A stretch of 64,000 nt of DNA, from the NCBI GenBank assembly GCA_003164755.1, contig PLUB01000073.1:1-64000 (forward strand). The letters are read 5' to 3'. This DNA comes from Methanosarcina sp. (lineage in GTDB: Archaea; Halobacteriota; Methanosarcinia; Methanosarcinales; Methanosarcinaceae). A program made the translations under genes and the position numbers. The notes beneath the pieces were generated by a model. The model saw only the letters and a list, made by a program, of their open reading frames with translations, was not told the origin of the DNA and made no database searches. Positions within the stretch are counted from its first letter, which is position 1, and every line of letters begins with the position of its first letter. Positions 29,881-39,226 of this stretch are shown in pieces.

Positions 29881-30239
29881 CCCACAAGATCCATATAAAC
29901 CACTTTAACTACTCCAGAAACGATATTTTGATAGCTAACTCAATCCTTTTTGCAAACGAATGAAAACATAATTTTCTGACTCAAGAATACTACTCTTGGC
30001 ATCCGAAAATCTAATCTTTGTTATTTTGAAAAAAATTTATAGTATCCAAATTATAAAAATGTAATCTTATAATTCGTCTTAGGCATAATTTTTAATTAGT
30101 TAATGATAACCTATCAACTAGTTGATTTAAATCCCACTGTGGGCTTCTAATGAGCTCACAGATTTATCTAGAGATTTCTATTCCTCTGTCTAGATACTTA
30201 CAACATGCCATTAATGACTTTTAGGATGGTATAAGTTAT
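29881..30239. other. Non-coding gap before the CHAT remnant
   Basis: No gene is seen. The first 40 bases (AAAATCCCTTAGCCCACAAG and on) resemble 39905-39960, which suggests that a longer ancestral segment was duplicated together with the DUF11-type gene. Confidence 0.4.
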
Positions 30240-30870
30240 ACACGTATTCATTTTCATTAAGGACAGTGATTTATATACTTCGGACTTATCTGCTTGCAAT
30301 AAAAAATCAAACCGGCTTGGACAATACACTTTAATGGGCATATCTCCATTTCTCTTGCCACGGTAGCTATAACTGAAACGAGCCAGTACAGTCTGAATTG
30401 TACCTTGTAGGAAGGAAAATGCTGAGTTTGGCAGATCTTCAGAATGATATAGTGGATATGTTCTCAGCAAGGTTGGTTACTCTTTCTGCCTGCAAGACAG
30501 GTATTACAGATGTTATGATAGGCAGTGCCGATGAATTCGTTGGCTTACCTGCAGGCTTTATGCTTGCTGGTATTCCATGTGTGGTAAGTAGCCTCTGGTC
30601 GGTTCCAGATATATCCACAGCCATACTGATGCAGCATTTCTACTCTCCAATCATATTGCTGAGAGTATGGATATTCCATTGGCATTGCAGGAAGCTCAGC
30701 TCTGGGTCAGAGATCTCACTTGTAATCAGGTGAGAAGATTATATAGAAAAATGCTACTTGTTCGGGTGAATGGGAAGACGAAAGCAAGAAAAGAATAGAA
30801 CAATATAGGGATAGCTACGCAAAAATGGTAGAAGAATCTCCAAAAGAGAAGCCTTTTTAGCATCCATATT
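30240..30870 (+). pseudogene. Decayed CHAT-domain (caspase-like) protein, copy 1
   Basis: CHAT domains are caspase-like cysteine proteases. Plus-strand reading gives YLHFSCHGSYN with the catalytic His, a TGA, then NEPVQSELYLVG, SARLVTLSACKTG with the catalytic Cys, GSADEFVGLPAGFMLAG, VVSSLWSVPDIST, a frameshift near 30645 and SMDIPLALQEAQLWVRDL. A TAA precedes the His segment. Both catalytic residues survive but the gene is broken three times. A shorter relative lies at 35450-35843. Confidence 0.7.
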
Positions 30871-31239
30871 ATTGAGCAGCTTTCATAGTTAACGGAGCAT
30901 AAAATTATGGTTGTGTCTGATAGTGAACATATTTTGGAGCTAGATTTTTTTGTCTTCTTGAAGTATCTGCACCACATAATAACTATCAAAAGTTTTAATT
31001 ATTCATTTTAAGTATCATTTGTATTAAATTAAATCACTTTTATATCAAAATTCTTTTTTTGCTTCAGCTAACAATTTGTGAACGTATACTAACATTCAAA
31101 GCTAATTGTCGGAATGTAATTACAAAAAATATGCAATATGACTATATAAACCTTTTGAAATTATTTGCTATAATAGATTAGGTCATCGAAAATAAAAAAA
31201 ATAAAATATCCAAGTCAAAAATCAACTATAAGCGTCTGC
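30871..31239. other. Non-coding gap between CHAT remnant and decayed dinB
   Basis: AT-rich; the left part may be the last decayed codons of the CHAT protein. Nothing else is recognised. Confidence 0.4.
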
Positions 31240-32329
31240 TTTTAGTCTCTTGCCCTTAGTTCAGTAACACCTACATCCACAGCAGTAATTTCTTGTCGTT
31301 GAATTCTGAAAGGAGTTCCATTGCTATATTTTTAATTACATTTATATCCTAAGTCCAAATGGTACAGATTTCGCACGTGTGAAAGTAGAAAAGTTATTTA
31401 AACGGACTATGATAGTTACAGTCTTAAACAGATAATTATTTTTAATTAAGTTATCATGCACACTATCAGCAAGCTTACCTACATTTTTTGCAATTTTATC
31501 AGGGTCATCAACATCTTCATCAAAAATTATGTGCCTGCTTATGGACTTTACACCTTCTCTCTCGTTAACCTCTTCAGAATCAATACCATTGGCTCTTTGC
31601 TTTATTAGAATGCCCATTTTACCGAACTTTTCAGAAAGCACCTGAACTTTGAAGTTAGCAAGTTCTTCTACCTTGTTTATTCCCATCTCTTTTAGTGCTT
31701 CAATTGTTTTTTTACCAATGTAAGGAATTACAGATACTGGTAGTGGGAAAAGGAAGTCTCTGACATTTTCAGATCTAACAACTGTTAACCCATCAGATTT
31801 CTGAAACCCAGATGCTGTTTTGGCTACCAATTTATTTGGACCAATACCAACTGAACGTGTAATTTCTTCTTGTTGCTTAATTTCATCCTTAATCTTGTGT
31901 GCACAGCGAACAGCATCTTCAAAATTACTGATATTAAATGGCACAAGGTAGGCTTCATCTATGCTTACTGGTTCAAATTTTTCGGAAAAATCCTCGCAAA
32001 ATCTACATCACATTGCATGATGCTGTTTTATACAACTCCATATTCACAGGCAAAAAAGTGCAATTGGGACACAATTTATGGGCCCTACTTATCGGCATTG
32101 CGGAATGTACTCCAGATTTCCTTGCTTCGTATGAACATGTTCTTACAACGCCCCTCCGAAGTGTTGGATTAAATCGCATCACAATACACAGAGCTTTCCC
32201 TATCAAATTAGGGTGCTCTCTTACTTCCACTAATGCAAAAAAGCTATCCATGTCAACATGCAAGACTATCCGCCTTTCATGGTTATCTGTTTCAAAATTT
32301 GAGGCAGACATCAATGTAAGATGGTTCAA
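31240..32329 (-). pseudogene. Decayed second copy of dinB
   Basis: The minus strand begins MNHLTLMSASNFETDNHERR and IVLHVDMDSFFALVEV, parallel to the intact dinB next door. The frame ends at a stop near 32003 and resumes shifted as CEDFSEKFEP, VSIDEAYLVPF, running to a stop at 31342. Past that stop, shifted pieces such as NIAMELLSEFNDKKLLL show the lost little-finger domain. A nucleotide tract between polymerase motifs is also shorter than in the intact copy. One frameshift and an early stop make it non-functional as a full polymerase. Confidence 0.8.
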
Positions 32330-32529
32330 ATAACTAATAAAATGTTGTGAAAAATCTAGCGACCTTATATAGAAGATTGTAGGAGAGCTAGTTGAAATAC
32401 AGAACTTCTTTAGGCTTAAATTGCTTTTCTGACTGCATTAGAAGCTCACTATATGAAGGACCAAAGGAAAATGATGTTTATTATGAGTATAATTTGACTC
32501 TAAAGATGAGGCTATAAAAAGGCGTTATT

Positions 32530-33675
32530 TCATACCCGACCATCATTTTTCTTAATATGTACTTTAATAAAATCAGTGATCAGAGTTTGTCTTTCGTCTC
32601 TTTCTCTGAGATTCGAAACTCCTACTCCTACAAGCCTGAGTTTTTGCCTTCCAATGAACTCTGAAAGTAGCTGCATAACTATCCTTTTAATAACAAAAAT
32701 ATCAGAAGTCCAGACTGAGGTAGTCTTTGAGCGTGTATATGTGGAAAAATCCTCGAAGCGCACTTTAAGAGTTACTGTTTTGAAAAGGAAGCTATGTCTT
32801 AGGAGAGCTCTATGAACGCTCTCTGCAAGCATTTCCAGGGAGCCTGCAATTTTTACAGGGTCATTTGTATCCTCCTCAAATGTTCCACTCCTGCTTATTG
32901 ACTTTACAGCTTCCTCCCATTCCTTTACTTCACTGAAATCTAGACCATAAGCCACCTGCTTCATCCAGAGACCAATTTTCCCGAACTTTTCAGAGAGGAT
33001 CTGTACATCGCAGTTTGCTAGTTCCTCCACTTTTGTAATCCCCATCAATTTAAGGATATTAGTTGTTTTTTCACCTATACCAGGTATTTTTGAGACGTCT
33101 AGCGGGTAAAGGAACTCTTGGACATCTTCTGGCCTCACAACCGTAAGGCCATTAGGTTTATTAAACTTTGAAGCGACCTTTGCAATAAGTTTGTTTGGTC
33201 CAACCCCTACCGAACATGTGATTCTTTCTTGTCTCTTGATCGCGTCCTTTAATCTAAGTGCAATAATGGCAGCCTCTTCAAAGTTTCTTATTTCGAGTCC
33301 AGGCACTAGAAAAGCTTCGTCTACGCTATATTGCTGGAACTTCTCTGCAAAACCCTTCATTATCTCCATTACGTTTGCAGAAACCTGGGCATACAGCTTC
33401 ATATTTACAGGTACAAAGGCAGCATCGGGACAGAGCTTATAAGCCTGTGAAATTGGCATTGCCGAATGTATACCATATTTTCTTGCCTCATATGAGCACG
33501 TGCTCACGACTCCTCTCCCTTTACCTCCCTTTGGATCTGAACCAACGACAACGGGCAGACCTTTAAGTTTCGGTTTTTCTCTGATCTCCACAGATGCAAA
33601 AAACGAATCCATGTCTACGTGAAGAACAATCCGCTTTCCGGTGCAGTTTGTATGATGATTGAGCGCCAACATCAA
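32530..33675 (-). CDS. dinB: DNA polymerase IV (Y-family, DinB/Dpo4-like)
   Basis: A 381-residue translesion polymerase that copies past damaged bases with low fidelity. Palm motifs are intact: IVLHVDMDSFFASVE (metal-binding Asp, near residue 17) and QQYSVDEAFLV (SxDE, near 110). The helix-hairpin-helix thumb is VSKIPGIGEKTTNILKLMGI, and the little finger runs to about residue 360 (LRLVGVGVSNLRERDE). The C-terminal tail lacks an obvious PCNA-binding box. A decayed duplicate lies downstream, and an array of inverted sites lies upstream (33800-33883), so regulated expression is possible. Confidence 0.93.
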   Translation of the reverse strand: MMLALNHHTNCTGKRIVLHVDMDSFFASVEIREKPKLKGLPVVVGSDPKGGKGRGVVSTCSYEARKYGIHSAMPISQAYKLCPDAAFVPVNMKLYAQVSANVMEIMKGFAEKFQQYSVDEAFLVPGLEIRNFEEAAIIALRLKDAIKRQERITCSVGVGPNKLIAKVASKFNKPNGLTVVRPEDVQEFLYPLDVSKIPGIGEKTTNILKLMGITKVEELANCDVQILSEKFGKIGLWMKQVAYGLDFSEVKEWEEAVKSISRSGTFEEDTNDPVKIAGSLEMLAESVHRALLRHSFLFKTVTLKVRFEDFSTYTRSKTTSVWTSDIFVIKRIVMQLLSEFIGRQKLRLVGVGVSNLRERDERQTLITDFIKVHIKKNDGRV

Positions 33676-33799
33676 TGCGATATTAGATTAAAAATATAAT
33701 AGGTATAAGCAAGCTGGGTGAAAGTATTAAATTGATAGACTGATGATTCTACAAAAAGACTTAATTAATATTTGTGTTACAAGTTTGGCCAAATTCAAA

Positions 33800-33883
33800 T
33801 TTAGCTGTAGAGCAATATTAATTAGCTGCACAGCAAAATATATTTCGCCCTACAGCTAAAATTAATTACCTGTACAGCTAAAT
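33800..33883. promoter_or_regulatory. Four-site inverted array, likely operator, between dinB and a small gene
   Basis: Sites: TTTAGCTGTAGAGC (33800), ATTAGCTGCACAGC (33821), GCCCTACAGCTAAA (33847) and CCTGTACAGCTAAAT (33869). The first two point one way and the last two the other, so the whole block is a large dyad. Each site has the core AGCTGTA or its reverse complement. Confidence 0.6.
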
Positions 33884-33981
33884 TCTAAAGTCTTATGATA
33901 CCGGTTTTACTACTTATAGTTCTTTAATATATCTTCTTTATTTATTCCTAATATTTAAAGATAATATTATAATGGGGTAAG

Positions 33982-34365
33982 ATGATGCTGGTGAATCCTA
34001 AAGATAAAATAAAAGGGTCTTTCATAGCTCAAATGCCTTCAGAATGGATTGTGAAGTTACCGTCCAATTCAGTGGGGCATACATACAGGGTGGCTATGTA
34101 TATTTGGCACTTAAAAGGGGTGAAGAAATCTAATGATTTAATAGTCACTTTGAAAGGTATAAATTCATTTTTACCTATTCCGGATTGGGCTTTTCCGAAA
34201 GCATTGGATGAATTAGAAAATTGTGGAATGATAAAAACTGTAAGACAACGGGATAAAAGTCCAACTGTAATTGTATTATGTGACACTTGTTATAAAGGAT
34301 ATCCAACTTTAAAAACACACGCCTTAACAACCAAATCGCGATCCCAAACAATAAAATTAATGTGA
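33982..34365 (+). CDS. Small possible winged-helix DNA-binding protein
   Basis: A 127-residue protein I do not recognise by name. It has the look of a small winged helix: PDWAFPKALDELENCGMIKT could be the recognition-helix part, and RDKSPTVIVLCDT the wing. There is no signal or membrane segment. The C-terminus is basic and polar. It lies divergent from dinB, across the inverted-site array, so it may bind those sites; that is inference. A viral or plasmid origin is possible given the terminase-like gene nearby. A second ATG follows the first directly (MM). Confidence 0.5.
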   Translation: MMLVNPKDKIKGSFIAQMPSEWIVKLPSNSVGHTYRVAMYIWHLKGVKKSNDLIVTLKGINSFLPIPDWAFPKALDELENCGMIKTVRQRDKSPTVIVLCDTCYKGYPTLKTHALTTKSRSQTIKLM

Positions 34366-34984
34366 ATATGTATATATCATAGATAAAATATCATATCAGA
34401 TAAGAGCTCCCACAATCTATTTTCTTCTAATTTATTTAATGAGTTTGGGTGGACAGGCTAACCTGAAATGCCAAAAAAGTTGATCTTATGAACTGCTTAA
34501 GATCGTTGCCTACCGTTTAGTAGAGATTCGTTTTAAAGGTTTGTGAGTCAATGAAATATATTAAATTAAATAATATATATTTTCTTTATATATATCTCAT
34601 CTAATACTATTTAAACTAAATACTATTAAATATATGTGGAATTCTATCCGAAAATTTAAACAGATATCTTTATTGAATTAAATTATATAGTTAAAATGTA
34701 ATAAAAATATATGAAAAATATCTCAATGGTACCTACCGTACTATAGCAGTAAAATCATGGGGATTTAACGTGTCAAAAAAATGACGTAACGTGGGGCTAC
34801 TAGTGAGACTTTTATCAGAAGTCGTATTAACCGTCGTTTTAAAAAAATGGCTTACAGTGCCTGAGAATGGCTCTGGTTTGATTTGACGTATGTAACCACG
34901 CTTCTATGCAGAAAAAAACTAAATATAACATTAAATACAAGACTTACTAATATTAACTATAAAAAATAAAAAAATGGTGTTAAG
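34366..34984. other. AT-rich gap with no recognised feature
   Basis: I see no gene, repeat-family copy or RNA here. The middle is extremely AT-rich (34560-34720). Confidence 0.5.
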
Positions 34985-35056
34985 ATGGTACGCCCTTCAA
35001 AACTATCTCCAGATATAACAAAGCTAATCGGTGAAAATGTAGCTTTAGGACTTACT

Positions 35057-35059
35057 TAG
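35057..35059 (+). other. In-frame TAG codon in the terminase small-subunit-like gene
   Basis: From the ATG at 34985 the frame reads MVRPSKLSPDITKLIGENVA, LGLT, TAG, then ALAAESAGITYQIFNSW without a break into the long open frame. TAG can be read as pyrrolysine in Methanosarcina. Confidence 0.7.
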
Positions 35060-35110
35060 GCCCTTGCTGCAGAATCAGCTGGCATAACATACCAGATATT
35101 CAATTCTTGG

Positions 35111-35419
35111 ATGACTAAAGGAAAAAATTCAACATCAGGAAGGTACTTTGAATTCTATAAACATATTCAACAACGGAATGCTGAAGGTGCTCTAAGACTG
35201 CTCGAGCGACTAAACGCGGCAGCAAAAGCTGGAGATATTCGGATCTGTATGTGGATTTTGGAGCGACGTTTCCCAGAAAATTATGGTCGGCGTTTGTACA
35301 GAAAAATGAATGTTGTTTCAGAGAATAAAAACGCGAACGTTGAGATAATCGTCAATGATGTCGATAAACTCAGAAAAGAAATTCTAGCGAAGTTAGCTCA
35401 GGATAAAGGAAAGATATGA
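35111..35419 (+). CDS. Terminase small-subunit-like protein of a provirus (gene from 34985 with in-frame TAG)
   Basis: The uninterrupted frame gives 102 residues (TTG-type or ATG start near WMTKGKN). Including the part upstream of the TAG, the whole product would be about 144 residues. The N-terminal helix-turn-helix (ALAAESAGITYQIFNSWMTKG) and the following GRYFEFYKHIQQRNAEGAL, MWILERRFPENYG segments resemble small terminase subunits and related virus proteins in Methanosarcina genomes. Such proteins recognise viral DNA for packaging. No large subunit or other virion gene is visible nearby, so it is an orphan remnant or a reused DNA-binding protein. Confidence 0.55.
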   Translation: MTKGKNSTSGRYFEFYKHIQQRNAEGALRLLERLNAAAKAGDIRICMWILERRFPENYGRRLYRKMNVVSENKNANVEIIVNDVDKLRKEILAKLAQDKGKI

Positions 35420-35449
35420 GTCACCATTTGTTTAAACGTTTTCATCCGA

Positions 35450-35843
35450 GCTCAACTATTTTACTAGAATATGCTTCATTTTTCATCGGCCTACATGCCG
35501 GTTTTATGCTTGCAGGCGTTCCATGCGTCGTCAGCAGTCTTTAGTCGGTTCCGGACATCTCCACAGCGATACTGATGGAACGGTTCTACCCCAATCATAT
35601 TGTTAGTGGAATGAATATTCCTTTAGCGTTACAGGGCGCTCAACTCTGGGTCAGAGACTTTACTTCTAGCCAAGTGGCAGATTATATATAAAAATGCTAC
35701 TGCTCAAGAGAATGGGACGGCAAGAGCAAGGAGTTCATTGAACAGTACAGGAAACGCTACGCTGAAATGGCCAAAGAATCTCCAGAAGAGAAGCTGTTCC
35801 AGCATCCATATTATTGGGCAGCGTTCACTGTCAACGGAGCATA
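35450..35843 (+). pseudogene. Decayed CHAT-domain protein, copy 2
   Basis: Begins in mid-domain with GLHAGFMLAGVPCVVSSL, then TAG where copy 1 has Trp, then SVPDISTAILMERFYPNHIV, NIPLALQGAQLWVRDF, a TAA, and REWDGKSKEFIEQY, PEEKLFQHPYYWAAFTVNGA, the usual end of these proteins. Both catalytic residues are missing. It is more like a bacterial CHAT C-terminus than copy 1 and serves to identify it. Confidence 0.7.
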
Positions 35844-37216
35844 AAATACAGGGCTCTCTTCAATCATGTGTATATGATGGAGTCTTATCCTGTTCGTTTA
35901 GGTATAACTATCTCATCAAATTCTTCCGTAGCTTATCTCTTCAGCTAGATTTAGAGACATAGGCTGATGAAGAGCCTAAAGCAGATCGAAACGATAAGTG
36001 TCCACTGCTGATCGAATCAGAACTCCGTAGATTTTTGCATGGGATACAGCACCTTGATAGGCTAAGGCAGTTAGAGCTATCCCTAATGTAAGAACTAGGC
36101 AAGCTGCGAGAAAAACTTTAAGCTCCACGGATTCCTATCAGGATAAAAGTACCAGCTGACCAAGCTCTTTCGCCCTCAGGTACATATTGATACCATTGAA
36201 GATTGTATTCCGAATTATTTTTATGATTGTTTGTGTTTCTTCCCGCTCTCCACCAGGTATGGTAGGCTAATTACAAGAACCTAAAAGCTTTCATGTTCAG
36301 GTTTTGCTATTGCATTAGCTGTGATATTATCCGAAGGCGGGGTGATAGCTCTTGAAATTTAAGCACATGCATTTTATTGTCAGATCCTGTCCAAACTAAG
36401 GATACAGATACCATAGAATGTGTATTGAAGCAAGCTAAATCTCTTTCAAATGGATGGCCCAGTTGAAGAATAGTGAAACTTTAATCACGCATGCTTATAT
36501 TAGGAAAAAGCGAAGATTCCTTTGAATTTTCGTTCACTAAACTCGCTAACTAGCGCTCAAATATAAATAAGTATATCGAAAAATTGAGTGATTTCTCGGC
36601 TTTTTTGGTATATCTGACCTACTAATAAAATCCTTAATATGTAAAGAATATTGGATGTTTGAGGCACTCGATTTTAGGGTCTTCCTTAACCGAAGACGCA
36701 TGTAAACTGATTACAACAAAAGATTCTAGGGAGATTGATCCATATTTTCGGAAAGAATTAGCAGAAAAATTGGACAATAGAAGCAATAATCCTTGATGCA
36801 GGTTTGATTTAAGATGCCATTGTATGTGAAGGTTATCTTAAAATGCGTTACATAAAAGAAGGTAAGGTACTTATTTGATTTTGTTTAAATTTAAGTATCG
36901 CTCAACTATACATTACCAATTAGCTGTAACTATCTTTAAAATCAAAGATTAATGAACAAGGAGAGAAAAAATAAGGGAAATAAAGAAATCAGTGGGAAAG
37001 GTTTAAGTGGGGAAGATTTGGATAAGATTCCAGCGGGAAAAAAATCCTAGATAAATCAAAATCCTCTGTAAAATATTTCTGTAAAAAATATCATTTCTGA
37101 TCTAATGTTACTATGTAATTAATAAATTTACAACGTGTAATTAGGCCTGATTATTGAGTTGGAGCTGAAGCTGGGGCTGAAGTTGGAGCAATCGTGCATG
37201 AAGCTACGTAAGGTAT
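35844..37216. other. Decayed coding DNA, unidentified
   Basis: Broken frames occur throughout. Pieces that look once-coding are EPKADRNDKCPLLIESELRR (near 35970), DTDTIECVLKQAKSLSNG (near 36410) and LTEDACKLITTKDSREID (near 36690). I could not assign a family to any of them. No intact gene is present. Confidence 0.4.
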
Positions 37217-37522
37217 TTAAGAGTAGTTAGAAGAGTAGTTAGGGTTGTTAAAGTAATTAGGGTAGCTAGGATAGCTAGGGTAGTTAGAATAGCTAGGGTA
37301 GCTAGGGTAGCTAGGGTAGTTAGAATAGCTAGGGTAGTTAGGATAGCTAGGGTAATTAGGGTAGTAGGAGTATCCATAGGGATAGCCATAACTCCACCCC
37401 CATCCATATCTTTCCCAGCCGACACGTGAACTAGCCACCACTGCGGTCAACGATACCACAAAAAGGACTGCCAGCAAAATAGCTAACACCTTTTCCATTC
37501 TACCAGATAATTGTTTCAACAT
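37217..37522 (-). CDS. Secreted Tyr-Pro-Ser repeat protein
   Basis: A 101-residue exported protein. The signal segment (EKVLAILLAVLFVVSLTAVVA) is nearly the same as that of the gene at 39227. The mature part is made of YPSYPN and YPSYSN triplet repeats after a Trp/Gly/Tyr-rich start (WERYGWGWSYGYPYGYSYYP). Such Tyr-rich repeats suggest a structural or cross-linked surface polymer; the function is not known. The coding repeats make the plus strand a GGGTAGCTAGGGTAG-type array. Confidence 0.65.
   Translation of the reverse strand: MLKQLSGRMEKVLAILLAVLFVVSLTAVVASSRVGWERYGWGWSYGYPYGYSYYPNYPSYPNYPSYSNYPSYPSYPSYSNYPSYPSYPNYFNNPNYSSNYS
37235..37360 (+). repeat. G-rich tandem repeat (TAGGGTAGC type)
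   Basis: The plus strand repeats a nine-base unit close to TAGGGTAGC, with TAGGGTAGT and TAGAATAGC variants. It is the coding repeat of the gene on the other strand, and it can in principle fold into G-quadruplexes. Confidence 0.7.
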
Positions 37523-37662
37523 TTATTTCACTCCATTTTTATTAGGAATTCACACAATTTTTAGGATTAATTGTATAAGCATCAGGTTATAACTAAAACA
37601 TTATATAGTTTACTAATATATATATCTTAATTAATGTTATAATCAAGATATGGGGGATTTAT

Positions 37663-37820
37663 ATAAACTTCTATGCATTTGAACATTGGAGAGTTTAAAT
37701 TAGTTAACAATAATTTTTATTCATGAAAACTTTTTCTGATTTTGCTCTTAAAGAAGAATACAAACGTCTTCGATCAGTTAGAGACAAATTTGCTGAAATT
37801 GATTCCTTAATTGAGTGGAA
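37663..37820 (+). mobile_element. IS5-type 5' end fragment, identical to 20710-20867
   Basis: It holds an element end, a ribosome-site-free leader, an ATG at 37723 and the first 33 transposase codons, then breaks off sharply at 37820. No 3' end is present nearby. Confidence 0.8.
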
Positions 37821-37872
37821 CTCAAGTAAATCACCAAACAGTAGTATACTGGATCGACAAGTACACTAACAT

Positions 37873-38117
37873 AATGAAAACTTTTATAGATTACCTGAAG
37901 CCACATGTCAGTCAAACGTAAGGAGCTTACGAAGTTTATGTAAATATAAAAGGTGACACGAAATACTTTCAGCTTTATATATGACGAAACTTGATACTGG
38001 ATAGCTCATGAAGTTGCAGACAGTAAACATAAACACTATGCAAGAAAATATTCCACGAAGGTGGCGAGATTACAGAAAAGACACCGTAGACCTTAATCAC
38101 TGATGGACAGCCAGCTT
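37873..38117 (+). pseudogene. IS6-family transposase, 5'/middle fragment, decayed
   Basis: Reading across shifts and stops gives MKTFIDYLKPHVSQ, YEVYVNIKGDTKYF, LFHEGGEITEK-like KKIFHEGGEITEKTP and TLITDGQPAYH. The last is the second catalytic Asp segment (LITDGxPAY) of IS6-type transposases. It breaks off there, at the point where the DUF11-type sequence starts. The missing end resembles 42790-42962. Confidence 0.6.
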
Positions 38118-38118
38118 A

Positions 38119-39025
38119 TCACAGATTGAAACAGGTGGCTATGTTAACTTATCAAATAATAATGGAACTATCACTTTACAAAACAGTGGGCTGCAAAGAA
38201 CATGCAACATGCTTATTGAAAATGCGACAAGCACTCAAAATTCCAGTATCAATCTAACCAATATTGCAATTGAAGGAAATTCTACTGTAAATATCAATCC
38301 TTCAAATTGGAATGACATTGGCAATTCGACTGTTACAATCGAAGACGTTGGAAGTAATGGAAAAACATATTATACGGAAATCATTACCTATCAAAACAGT
38401 CAGGTTATACAGGTTACTTTCCAGGGTGCTGCTCTGACAATAGCAAAATCAGCATATCCAACAAGTTATGATGATGTAGGACAGACTATCACATACCACT
38501 ACACGGTAACTAACTCAGGAAATGTGGATATATCAGCACCTATTACTGTTATAGACGACAAGGCTGGCACAGTATCTATACAAAGCAGCGGTATACTTAG
38601 TCCGGGTTCAAGTGTTACAGGAACGGCTACCTACACAATGACAGATGCCGACATTAATACAGGTTCTGTGACTAATTTAGCGTCTGCAACAGGTTTATTC
38701 AACAACCAACCAGTAACTTCACCACAAAATATTGTGACAGTTCGCTATAAACAGCCAACCAATGACATAGCTCACAATGGTGGTTATCGTGGTGGTGTAA
38801 GTCCCTATGGCCCCTGTACCGATGATGTATAGCAGTCCAATGTATGGCAGTGAACCCCGTGGGTATGGAACTGAACCTTATGGATATAGTAGTGAGCCTT
38901 ATGGAACAACAGAAACACAAAATTCAGACTCTAATGTCCACAAGGCTAAAGCTCATTTAAGCAAACATACACATAAACACTATACAACCAAACACCATAA
39001 AACAGGAAAAAATCATTCAAAATAG
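38119..39025 (+). pseudogene. DUF11-type surface protein with basic His-rich tail (frameshifted, 5'-truncated)
   Basis: The frame begins without a start codon (QIETGGYVNLSNNNGTITLQ), passes an ATG at 38209, and shows a DUF11-like domain (AYPTSYDDVGQTITYHYTVT, NSGNVDISAPITVIDD). After FNNQPVTSPQNIVTVRYKQP it ends at TAG 38830 in a shifted frame. One base of change near 38810 restores PVPMMYSSPMYGS, EPYGYSSEPYGTTETQN and the tail HKAKAHLSKHTHKHYTTKHH. The relative at 29326 has this junction intact. The tail could bind metal or acidic glycans. Confidence 0.65.
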
Positions 39026-39226
39026 AGAACTTAAAATAGAGATTGAAAAATTAAACATGCCTGGTATACGTTGCAAACAAATAGCCATGTGGTGTGCGCC
39101 ATGCAATGTATACCAGTGTATTCTCGCAATGGAATACACAATACTTTTCTCAATGTAAACTGGTATTTTCATGTATCTAAACAGTTTAGCACATGTTTTC
39201 AGTTTAGCACATGAATTAACTCTTAA

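Noticed and set aside
30198-30470. Minus-strand frame of 90 codons
   Set aside because: The plus strand of this stretch holds the CHAT His motif and continues in phase into the Cys motif, so the minus frame is a shadow.
35517-35545. TAG in CHAT copy 2 as a third pyrrolysine codon
   Set aside because: Copy 1 has Trp at this place and copy 2 also has a TAA and no catalytic part, so plain decay is more likely.
37217-37425. Thr/Leu/Ile repeat protein in a second frame of the Tyr-Pro-Ser gene
   Set aside because: The repeat DNA is open in two frames; only the Tyr-Pro-Ser frame has a signal peptide.
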